Source: Synergistaceae bacterium (GTDB lineage: Bacteria; Synergistota; Synergistia; Synergistales; Aminobacteriaceae). From it: a stretch of 64,000 bases of DNA. The translations under genes were made by a program, and so were the position numbers. The DNA lies in assembly GCA_017450125.1 (NCBI GenBank), contig JAFSWZ010000034.1, positions 62,001 through 126,000 on the forward strand, in the 5' to 3' direction. Positions 36,501-43,900 of the stretch are shown here, in pieces. The notes beneath the pieces are model-generated. The model was given only the letters and a program-made list of their open reading frames with translations, did not search any database and was not told where the DNA came from. How positions within the stretch are numbered: the first letter of the stretch is position 1; every line of letters begins with the position of its first letter.

Positions 36501-36529
36501 ATTATACATAGGTGATGCCATTGCGTCAA
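36501..36529 (-). promoter_or_regulatory. Near-consensus sigma-70 promoter of the sugar phosphotransferase-glf transcript
   Basis: On the minus strand TTGACG (36529-36524) and TATAAT (36506-36501) are 17 bases apart. The start site would fall inside the heptanucleotide array. Confidence 0.85.
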
Positions 36530-36676
36530 GCTCCTTTGCACAAAAGATTTTGTTAGTTGTTGGGGTATTATAGCATTGAGGGTACAGGCCGTGAAAATTT
36601 AGGGTATAATCAACTTCACGAACAATACACATAAAATCTCACACACTTATTATCTTTCGGAGGAGGAAATTTATTG

Positions 36677-38524
36677 ATGCGCATAAAACTCTCGCACATA
36701 CTCCTAATCTCATTCACGCTGCTTTTCACGGCACAAGCCTTCGCCGCCTCACCCAGAATCATCATGAACGGCGATGCCCACGTCGGAGAACAGGCAGTGC
36801 TAGCCGTCGATGCGTCCGGCATAGCGTCGGGCGGGTCAGTTGAGTGGTCAGTAAGTCCGACAACCGGGCAGAACCCCGACAGAATCTCCCTCAGAGCCGG
36901 AGGCCGCGAATGTGCCTTCACCCCGCTCGACACTCACCCCGTCAAGGTCGTAGCGTCATTCATCGACAGGGACGGAAACGTGATGTCCAGCACAGAAAGC
37001 CTCGTAACGCCCAAAGAGTTCCTGATTAACATCGCTGTAGTCGTCGAGAGGCCTTTAACCCTCTGGGACTCCTCTAAGCGTTCGAACTACGTGCTGAGCC
37101 CGGAAATCCTCATGGCTGACACTCCCATACGCGTGCGGGCATCACTCACCCCTGCCTTCAAGGGACAGCACAGCTTCAAGTGGGACGGAGACGCTGCTAC
37201 TGCACTGATGAGCCAAGACAAGGACGACATCTTCATCAGGCGCGGGGCAGTCGGCGAGAGTGAAATCTCCGTTACGGCCTTCAACGCGAACGGAGTCCGT
37301 CTCGGCAGCGGAGAAAGCAGGGTGAACATAACCCTTCCTGTGTCGACCTATGAGGAGTCAGCCAGCGAGCGCGAAGCATGGCAGAACTGGCAGAGAGCCC
37401 AAGCACTATGGGAGAGCAAGAATTACGCAGAGGCAGTCGAACTTGCGCAGAGAGCTTCAGCATTGTCGCCTAGAGACACGGAGATTGCGGAGGGACTGCG
37501 GGCAATAACGACGAACTATGCACGTTTCACGAAGGCACAGAAGCTCAGGGAGGACGCGGAGAACTTGGAGTCGCGGGGACTTCTTGATGATGCGCTGAAG
37601 AATTTGCGGGCGGCGCAGGTTATCTGGCCGGTAGACTCAGGAGCAGAGGAGATAGCGGAAGCCGAGCAGAAGGTCAACGAGCAGAGACTCCTGCAGCAGC
37701 GCGCGAACTGGCTGCGCGACACTGCCAGCGCATACGACAACGAGAACATGTACGAGGACGCTCTGGACTACTACGCGCGGAGCATTGCTGTTGTGTCGAG
37801 CGATGCAGTAACCGACAGGATGAACAAGATACGCAACCGCCTGACCCTTATTGCGGACGCGGACAGGTACGCCGGAGAGGGCAACACGTTAGAGCGCGAG
37901 GGGAAACTTCAGGAAGCTCTTAACCGTTACGGAGCAAGCATAATGAGCAACCCTGATGCAACGTTACGCCAGCACATCGAGGAGCTCCAGAGCGTAATCT
38001 CGAGGCGTGAACGTCAGGCCAACGCACTTTACCGCGAGGGACAGGACCTGCAGAGGCGCAACCAGAATCAGGAAGCCCTGAAGCGTTACACTGAGAGCGT
38101 GAACGTCTGGGACAACGACAACGCCAGCCAGCGTATCCGCCAGCTCAGCCGGAGCGTGAGGCTTGCACCGGGGACAGTTATTCGCGGGCCGGAAGACTTC
38201 GGGATAGGGACGAGGCTCGATGCGCAGAAGATGATTCAGGCCGCCGACGAACTGTACGCACAGGGAAATCTCACGGAGGCCGCCGCACTCTACAGAAAGG
38301 CACAGAGCATAGCACCTTCCGATGAGATGAAGAACTGGGTTGCACGTCTCGATGCCCTCATCAAGGAACGCGACGCAGTAGAAGCCGCCAACAAGCAGAT
38401 AGCGGAAGCCAATGCACTCTACAAGGCCGGAAAGGTCAAGGAAGCACTTGAACTTTACCGCGATAGCCTGAAGACGCACAAGAACGCAGAAATAGAAGCA
38501 TTCATCAGAAGGCAGGGGAATTAG
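36677..38524 (+). CDS. Secreted TPR-repeat protein
   Basis: 615 residues. A signal peptide (MRIKLSHILLISFTLLFTAQ, cleavage near AFA) is followed by a beta-rich, Ig-like region (about 25-220) and then many tetratricopeptide-like repeats (about 235-610). Examples are ALWESKNYAEAVELAQRASA, EREGKLQEALNRYGASI and ELYAQGNLTEAAALYRKAQS. TPRs usually scaffold protein complexes; a periplasmic or surface role is inferred. ATG 36677 follows AGGAGGAAA. The next gene (ParA) begins one base after its stop. Confidence 0.82.
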   Translation: MRIKLSHILLISFTLLFTAQAFAASPRIIMNGDAHVGEQAVLAVDASGIASGGSVEWSVSPTTGQNPDRISLRAGGRECAFTPLDTHPVKVVASFIDRDGNVMSSTESLVTPKEFLINIAVVVERPLTLWDSSKRSNYVLSPEILMADTPIRVRASLTPAFKGQHSFKWDGDAATALMSQDKDDIFIRRGAVGESEISVTAFNANGVRLGSGESRVNITLPVSTYEESASEREAWQNWQRAQALWESKNYAEAVELAQRASALSPRDTEIAEGLRAITTNYARFTKAQKLREDAENLESRGLLDDALKNLRAAQVIWPVDSGAEEIAEAEQKVNEQRLLQQRANWLRDTASAYDNENMYEDALDYYARSIAVVSSDAVTDRMNKIRNRLTLIADADRYAGEGNTLEREGKLQEALNRYGASIMSNPDATLRQHIEELQSVISRRERQANALYREGQDLQRRNQNQEALKRYTESVNVWDNDNASQRIRQLSRSVRLAPGTVIRGPEDFGIGTRLDAQKMIQAADELYAQGNLTEAAALYRKAQSIAPSDEMKNWVARLDALIKERDAVEAANKQIAEANALYKAGKVKEALELYRDSLKTHKNAEIEAFIRRQGN

Positions 38525-38525
38525 C

Positions 38526-39824
38526 GTGATAATCATAGGATTCTGCAACCTCAAAGGCGGAGTAGGGAAGACTACTGCCTGCCAGAACATAGCAGCAGCC
38601 CTCGCGAAAATGGGAAAACGTGTCGCAGTTGTCGACATGGATCCGCAGAGCAACCTGAGCGCGGGGTTCGGGGTTACGCCTTCGGAGACTGAAGCTCAGG
38701 TGTTCGACCTCTTGAGCGGCGGGGCATCGTGGGATGACATAGTCTGCCGCAAAGAAGGCGTGGACATTATCCCGAGCTGCCTAAACCTCGCGATGGCGGA
38801 ACTCAACGACGCAAGCCCGGTGAACAGCAACACGGCACTTCGCGACGCGCTGAAACAGGTTGACCCGGACAGGTATGATTTTATTCTGCTGGACAGCCCT
38901 CCTCAGCTGGGAGTCTTCACGCGCAACGTTCTGTGTGCCAGCGACAAAATCATTGTGCCGATGGACGGAGGGTTCTACAGCCTGTTCGGCCTGCGCCTGC
39001 TGAATGGTGCAATGCCTGTTTTCCGCGAAAGGCTTAATCCGGGACTCGAGATTGCGGGCATCCTTATGACGAACTACAACCCCAGACTGTACATCACCAA
39101 GCAGGTTTTCGAGGAAGTCGGAAAAACGTTCGGGGATGTTCTGTTCAGGAACTGCATACGGCAGAACGTGAGCCTTGTTGAAGCGTCGAGTATGGGGATG
39201 TCAATCTTCGAATACGCGCCGAAGTCTAAGGGGGCGGAATGCTACAGGGATGTTACGCGTGAACTTCTAGACAAGCTGGGAGGTCATCACGTGCCATCAG
39301 AGGTGAAGTACGAACCGGTCATGATCGCACGGACTCCTGTTCCCGAGCCGATGCCCGAGCCCGAACCGGAACCTGAGGCGGTGAGCTTGGCCGAACCTCC
39401 CGCTGAGCCTGAACCTGTCCCTGAGCCCGAGCCTGTTGCTGCTCCAGAGCCTGAGCCGGTGAAGCCCGAACCTCCTGCACCTCCCGCGCCGCCGAAGCCG
39501 ACTGTTGTGTACCCTGAACGCCGTACGCTTGGGGAGTACGAGGAGAGCATAAAGCAGTCCGTCCTAGCGATGCTGCCCGAGAAACGGCGTATGACGTGGG
39601 AGCAGATACTGAACTCCGTGCAGGACATTTCGCGCGACGAGATAGATGCACGGAGACTGCGGGAAGACTTCGAGGAGTGCGACAGGGAACGCTACAAGTT
39701 CTACGTTCTCAACGACGAGAAGGACTCTTTCTGGCCGGTTGTGTACCCTGACCAGATAATAGACCCGATGAGGTGCGTCATGAAGTTCGACGAGTATGAA
39801 GGTTCTGCTGAAGTGTATATATAG
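38526..39824 (+). CDS. ParA-family ATPase with C-terminal extension
   Basis: 432 residues from a GTG start. The deviant Walker A motif is FCNLKGGVGKTTACQNIAAA, then VVDMDPQSNLSAGFG and FILLDSPPQLGVFTRNVL. The ParA domain ends near residue 260. A Pro/Glu linker of PEPEPEP repeats (about 270-340) and a charged C-terminal domain (about 345-432; RRMTWEQILNSV, WPVVYPDQIID) follow; the last is unassigned. No parB or parS-like site is beside it, so it is an orphan that may position a complex, for example the TPR envelope protein encoded just upstream. Confidence 0.85.
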   Translation: MIIIGFCNLKGGVGKTTACQNIAAALAKMGKRVAVVDMDPQSNLSAGFGVTPSETEAQVFDLLSGGASWDDIVCRKEGVDIIPSCLNLAMAELNDASPVNSNTALRDALKQVDPDRYDFILLDSPPQLGVFTRNVLCASDKIIVPMDGGFYSLFGLRLLNGAMPVFRERLNPGLEIAGILMTNYNPRLYITKQVFEEVGKTFGDVLFRNCIRQNVSLVEASSMGMSIFEYAPKSKGAECYRDVTRELLDKLGGHHVPSEVKYEPVMIARTPVPEPMPEPEPEPEAVSLAEPPAEPEPVPEPEPVAAPEPEPVKPEPPAPPAPPKPTVVYPERRTLGEYEESIKQSVLAMLPEKRRMTWEQILNSVQDISRDEIDARRLREDFEECDRERYKFYVLNDEKDSFWPVVYPDQIIDPMRCVMKFDEYEGSAEVYI

Positions 39825-39890
39825 CCTGATGAACAAGTGCCCTCTGGAGGATTCTTCAGGGGGCTGATATTGGACAGGAGAGCGGGTATT

Positions 39891-41039
39891 ATGGCAATTG
39901 TGATGTGTGTCGTGGCGGTAATAATAATTGCTATAGCAAACTTACGGAATAGTGTTAACGATCTCGGCAAAAGGAATACTCAGCTGACAAAAGCTAATAC
40001 TCAACTAAAACACGACCTTAATGCTATGCAGGAAGAAAACTTAAAACTTACTCAGTTTTTGGAGGCGTTACGGGCAGAGAATGATACTCTCAGAAAATCT
40101 CTCTCCGAAGCTCCTCTAGGCTTCCCGTCCTTGCTGGAAGCTCTCAGGCAATATGACTTTCAGCATGACAGACATCTGGCATACTGGCTGAAGACTAAAT
40201 CTCACCCTGCATACACTGCCGCAGAAGTAGTCAGAATCGAAACCAAAAAACGCCGTGATGCTGAATCTGTTCTACGCAGGACAAGGTTGCTGCTGGAATA
40301 CTACTTCAGCATTTTCCCGGATGTTCAAGAGTTCAGCGAAGCTTCTGCAGAACAATCCGCTGTTCAGACGGAAGCATCATCCCCAGACAATAGCGTGGAC
40401 ACTGCCAGATATTACTTAAGCAGTGAGGAGTATTCCAAACTGTCAATCACCCAGCGAAACCAACTGGCTCTGGACAGATTTTGGTCCGCAAGAAAGTCAA
40501 GACACCTCATAGGCAGACTTTACGAGCAATATATAGGCTGGCTCTATGAACATGACGGCTGGCTGGTAGAATATTTCGGAATCAGTGAAGGTTTCTCCGA
40601 CTTGGGACGCGATCTCATCTGCCACAAAGACAACACAACACTGATAGTCCAGTGCAAAAACTGGTCAAAATCCAAGCGTATCTATGAGAAGCACATTTTC
40701 CAGCTGTTCGGCACAACGTACGAATACATGAAGAATAATCCGTTCGAGGAAGTACACGGAGTATTCTTTACATCAACACAGTTATCCGGATTGGCCCGGT
40801 CATTCGCTGGAGAGTTTCACATAGAGCTGCATGAAGAGTTTGAACTAAAACGCTTTCCGATAATCAAGTGCAACATAGGGCGTGAAGGAGAGAAAATCTA
40901 TCACCTGCCGTTCGACCAGCAGTATTACACCACGAGAATCAAGCCTAAAGACGGAGATTTGTACTGCTCAACTGTAGCTGAAGCAGAGTCTCTAGGCTTC
41001 CGCAGAGCATACCGCTGGCACGGCAGCAGGGAAGATTAA
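39891..41039 (+). CDS. Membrane-anchored Mrr-type restriction endonuclease-like protein
   Basis: 382 residues from ATG 39891 with AGGAG ten bases before; an in-frame GTG at 39837 lacks such a site. Order: a membrane helix (AIVMCVVAVIIIAIANL), a coiled coil (about 20-75), a helical middle, then a PD-(D/E)XK nuclease core of the Mrr/REase type at about 210-330. Catalytic candidates are Glu in LYEQYIGWLYEHDGW, Asp in GRDLICHKDN and the Gln/Lys pair in VQCKNW. A C-terminal tail (DLYCSTVAEAESLGFRRAYR) resembles Ada-type zinc-domain ends. The gene is richer in A/T than its neighbours, suggesting transfer. It may be a defence gene. Confidence 0.72.
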   Translation: MAIVMCVVAVIIIAIANLRNSVNDLGKRNTQLTKANTQLKHDLNAMQEENLKLTQFLEALRAENDTLRKSLSEAPLGFPSLLEALRQYDFQHDRHLAYWLKTKSHPAYTAAEVVRIETKKRRDAESVLRRTRLLLEYYFSIFPDVQEFSEASAEQSAVQTEASSPDNSVDTARYYLSSEEYSKLSITQRNQLALDRFWSARKSRHLIGRLYEQYIGWLYEHDGWLVEYFGISEGFSDLGRDLICHKDNTTLIVQCKNWSKSKRIYEKHIFQLFGTTYEYMKNNPFEEVHGVFFTSTQLSGLARSFAGEFHIELHEEFELKRFPIIKCNIGREGEKIYHLPFDQQYYTTRIKPKDGDLYCSTVAEAESLGFRRAYRWHGSRED

Positions 41040-41042
41040 GGC

Positions 41043-41582
41043 TTACCTCTTCCAAGTAAAACTGTCGGGAAAGAACACTGCAAGCCTCTGCACAATCAGT
41101 CCTGCGCACAGGCTCTTCACGATGTCGCCGGGAAGGGGCATAAGCACAAAGTACATCAGCAGTGTCTTAGCTCCGAGCTCGTTGCCTAGATAGTATTTCG
41201 ACATCACATAGTAGTACGGAATCCCGAACGCATAAATCACCGCAATTCCAGCAAGCGCACCCAGAAACCACGTCCGCCAGCACGGTCTGAACTTCTCCGC
41301 CACGTACCCCGCAAGCCACGCGCCCGGAATGAACCCGACAATGTAGCCGAACGTCGGATTAAGCACCGAGCCCGTGAACACAGGAAGTCCGATAAGCCCC
41401 GCCGCAACGTACACGCACACAGCCACAGCCCCGAACTTTGCACCGAGCACAAGCCCAGACAGAACCACAAACAGCGTCTGCAGGGTCAAGGGCAGAAGCG
41501 GAGTCGGAATCTTGATGTGCGTTCCTATGGCGATAAGTGCCGCGAAAAGTGCACAGAGCGTCAGTTGTCTTGTAGTAGTCAT
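41043..41582 (-). CDS. bioY: Biotin transporter BioY (ECF S component)
   Basis: 179 residues with six hydrophobic segments. It has LCALFAALIAIGTHIKIPTP, PLTLQTLFVVLSGLVLGAK and GAVAVCVYVAAGLIGLPVFT, all typical BioY regions. It binds biotin at the membrane; most bacterial BioY works with an EcfAT energising unit, which is not in this window. It overlaps the birA stop by one base and shares the BirA-controlled transcript. Confidence 0.95.
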   Translation of the reverse strand: MTTTRQLTLCALFAALIAIGTHIKIPTPLLPLTLQTLFVVLSGLVLGAKFGAVAVCVYVAAGLIGLPVFTGSVLNPTFGYIVGFIPGAWLAGYVAEKFRPCWRTWFLGALAGIAVIYAFGIPYYYVMSKYYLGNELGAKTLLMYFVLMPLPGDIVKSLCAGLIVQRLAVFFPDSFTWKR

Positions 41583-42559
41583 TAATTCATCTCCTCTGGT
41601 CTCACCATGAAGACTTCTCCGCTCCTCAACGTCTCGAGTTTTCCGGCATAGTTCAGAATCACTAACCCTCCGGCATCATCAATCCCCTCAACGCAGCCCG
41701 TGCACTTGGCCTCACCCTTCATGAACGTTATGTGCTTCCCGATGAGGATTGAGCGTTCACGGTAGGCATTGATGAGGGACGGAGCTTCGAGGTTCTCCGC
41801 AAAGTCCATGATGTAATCAGCGACACGTGCGCAGAGTTCGTCCCTCCCGAAAGACGGAGCTTCGCTGTCGAAGATTGAGCCCGCTGTCTCGACGGAAAAC
41901 TTGTGCGCTGAAACGTTGATGCCTATTCCAGTAACAACGCTGTCTATCTCTCCGTTCTCGAAGTTCGTAACAGCTTCCGTGAGTATGCCGGTTATCTTCC
42001 TGCCCCTGAAGAATATATCGTTGACCCACTTTATCCCGAGTTTTCCGCGAGCTTCAGGGTAAAGGTCCTCTACAGCAAGGCACACAGCCACCGCGTCAGC
42101 AATCGTAATCATCTGGAAGTGTTCAGCATCAACGTCAGGCTTCAGGATAAGCGTCATGTACAGACCTGTTCCTGCAGGAGACTCGAACGTATGCCCGTGC
42201 CTCCCTCTTCCGGCTGTCTGTCGGTCTGCCGCAACAAGAGTCCCGTGTTCTGCTCCGGCCATTGCGAGCTTCTTTGCGTAGTTGTTCGTGGAATCGACTT
42301 CCGCGAGACAGATTACACGGCTTATGCGCGAACCCTCCTTCAGGTTCAGCAGGATACCTGACTCCGTGAGTGCGCCGCTTTGGGTTACCAGCTTATAGCC
42401 CTTGTTCGTTACGGCCTCGATGACGTGCCCGTCCTTGCGCAGCGAGTCTATAGCCTTCCACACGGCGGCTCTCGTAACTCCGAACGTCTCGGCAATAGAT
42501 TCGCCAGACACAAATTCTCCCCTCTTGTCATTGAGGAGGCGTAATAGTTTAGTCTTCAT
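41582..42559 (-). CDS. birA: Biotin-protein ligase and bio repressor BirA
   Basis: 325 residues from ATG 42559. The N-terminal winged helix (about 1-65: VSGESIAETFGVTRAAVWKA) makes it the repressor type. The ligase domain carries STNNYAKKL, DRQTAGRGRHGHTF, the Lys motif KLGIKWVNDIFFRGRKITGI, and GIGINV. The C-terminal SH3-like domain ends the protein. It attaches biotin to carboxylases and represses biotin genes. It is first in the birA-bioY transcript, and a BirA operator overlaps its promoter, so it represses itself. Confidence 0.96.
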   Translation of the reverse strand: MKTKLLRLLNDKRGEFVSGESIAETFGVTRAAVWKAIDSLRKDGHVIEAVTNKGYKLVTQSGALTESGILLNLKEGSRISRVICLAEVDSTNNYAKKLAMAGAEHGTLVAADRQTAGRGRHGHTFESPAGTGLYMTLILKPDVDAEHFQMITIADAVAVCLAVEDLYPEARGKLGIKWVNDIFFRGRKITGILTEAVTNFENGEIDSVVTGIGINVSAHKFSVETAGSIFDSEAPSFGRDELCARVADYIMDFAENLEAPSLINAYRERSILIGKHITFMKGEAKCTGCVEGIDDAGGLVILNYAGKLETLRSGEVFMVRPEEMN

Positions 42560-42569
42560 GATGCGGATA

Positions 42570-42599
42570 GTTATAGCACATCGAACCCGAAACTGTAAA
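42570..42599 (-). promoter_or_regulatory. Promoter of birA-bioY
   Basis: On the minus strand TTTACA (42599-42594) and TATAAC (42575-42570) are 18 bases apart. The -35 box lies within one half of the BirA operator. Confidence 0.6.
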
Positions 42600-42624
42600 C
42601 CATAAATTTTTCTGCGGTTGACAA
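42593..42624. promoter_or_regulatory. BirA operator
   Basis: TGTAAACC (42594-42601), 14 bases, and GGTTGACA (42616-42623) match the BirA operator pattern TTGTAAACC-N14-GGTTTACAA. It overlaps the birA promoter, so biotin-loaded BirA should repress birA-bioY. The XRE gene on the other side starts 84 bases away. Confidence 0.85.
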
Positions 42625-42635
42625 TGATATACAGC

Positions 42636-42665
42636 TTGCACAAAGATTGCAGTTACGGTTATAAT
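42636..42665 (+). promoter_or_regulatory. Promoter of the XRE regulator gene
   Basis: TTGCAC (42636-42641) and TATAAT (42660-42665) are 18 bases apart, about 43 bases before the XRE start codon. Confidence 0.55.
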
Positions 42666-42707
42666 CTGGCTATCCCGTATCTTTTATGTTAAGGAGTGTT
42701 CAGAAAT

Positions 42708-43100
42708 ATGGCACTTGCTGCTAATCTGCGAATGCTGAGGAAGAAAGCAGGCCTCACACAGATTGAGCTTGCGGAAAAAGTCGGCGTGTCTATCGCTACG
42801 TTACGGCGTTGGGAGTCCGGCGAGACAGCACCCAACGGAACGCGCATCATCGAGCTAGCGAACCTGCTGAAAGTTTCGCCCGACGAGATAATCAACGACG
42901 CAGAGAACTATCAGATGAGCAAAGCTGCCCTGCTTTACCCTGTACATGAAGCCAGCAACGGAATGCTGGTATTTGAGGGGGAAGGCACAAGGATAGAGCT
43001 TCCCCCGACAGAACAAGGTTACGAACTCTTCCGTCAGCTCATCCAGAACCTGATGGAGCGGAAGAAGGAACTTCGCGAGCAGATTCAGGAGAAGTCTTAG
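42708..43100 (+). CDS. XRE-family helix-turn-helix regulator
   Basis: 130 residues from ATG 42708 with AAGGAG upstream. The N-terminal HTH is LRMLRKKAGLTQIELAEKVG and SIATLRRWESGETAPNGTRI; the rest (about 70-130) is charged and partly helical, without a known effector domain. It could control the flanking genes, but no target can be seen. Its last 4 bases overlap the convergent DUF533 gene. Confidence 0.88.
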   Translation: MALAANLRMLRKKAGLTQIELAEKVGVSIATLRRWESGETAPNGTRIIELANLLKVSPDEIINDAENYQMSKAALLYPVHEASNGMLVFEGEGTRIELPPTEQGYELFRQLIQNLMERKKELREQIQEKS

Positions 43101-43831
43101 CAGGCGTAATCCTGAGATGTCCCGTTTGCGAGCTGCTCGATGTTGCTCATCACCTGAGTGCTGAGACCCATAGCTTTGCCGAGTTTGGCGAGGTACTTGC
43201 GCTCTGCGTCGGTATCAACGTTAATCGCCATAAGAGAAGCCGAGTAGACTTCTGCGGCGAGTTCGGGACGGCCTTTGACTGCAGCGACAATCTTTGTGGT
43301 CTCCATAGGCCCCTGAAGCTTCTGGATGACGTAATTCATTCCGTCCTGACCGAGACCGTTCTTCTTGAGGCTGCTGGTTATGCGCTGGAACTCGTCAGCG
43401 TCAACCTGTCCATCTGCTTTTGCCGCGTCAATCATTGCCGTGATGATTATCTCCGCGTCGTTGGCCTGCTGCTGGGGCGTGGTCTGAACGTAGGGCTGTG
43501 CACTTGCTGATGAAGCAGAGGCCGAGCTTCCGCCCATTGAACCCCTGAGAGCCTTGTAGGCCATCATTCCGAGAAGCCCCATCATTCCGCCGCCGAGTGT
43601 GTTTGCGGTTGTGCTCTCAGAGCCGCCCATAAGTGCACCGAGAAGCGCACCGATTCCGCCTGCCGCGAGGTTGTCCCCGCCGACTTTGTTCTTGACGGTC
43701 TGTCCTGCGCCCATCAGCGAGCTGAGGATGTCCTGAATGCCGCCGCCCGCGTTGGACATTCTGGAGGAGGCTGTGCGTGAGGATGACATGTTGCCCTGAA
43801 CCATAGAGCCGAGAAGACTCATGAAATCCAT
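43097..43831 (-). CDS. DUF533/TerB-like protein
   Basis: 244 residues. A Gly/Ser/Met-rich N-terminal half with a hydrophobic stretch (LGGGMMGLLGMMAYKALRG) is followed by a TerB-like helical domain: AEIIITAMIDAAKADGQVDA, ITSSLKKNGLG, VYSASLMAINVDTDAERKYL. This is the pattern of the YebE/DUF533 inner-membrane family. Function unknown. It is a single gene between the XRE and ankyrin genes. Confidence 0.85.
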   Translation of the reverse strand: MDFMSLLGSMVQGNMSSSRTASSRMSNAGGGIQDILSSLMGAGQTVKNKVGGDNLAAGGIGALLGALMGGSESTTANTLGGGMMGLLGMMAYKALRGSMGGSSASASSASAQPYVQTTPQQQANDAEIIITAMIDAAKADGQVDADEFQRITSSLKKNGLGQDGMNYVIQKLQGPMETTKIVAAVKGRPELAAEVYSASLMAINVDTDAERKYLAKLGKAMGLSTQVMSNIEQLANGTSQDYAC

Positions 43832-43900
43832 AGAAAAATTACTCCCTTCATGTTTAGTGAATGATGGAATGATTGTAGCATGTTCGTGAAAATTTACGGC

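Noticed and set aside
39340-39480. Repetitive DNA in the parA gene
   Set aside because: It encodes a PEPEPEP linker in frame with codon variation; an ordinary low-complexity linker.
38526-39824. ParA as sign of a chromosomal origin or plasmid partition locus
   Set aside because: No parB, parS-like sites, dnaA boxes or replication genes nearby.
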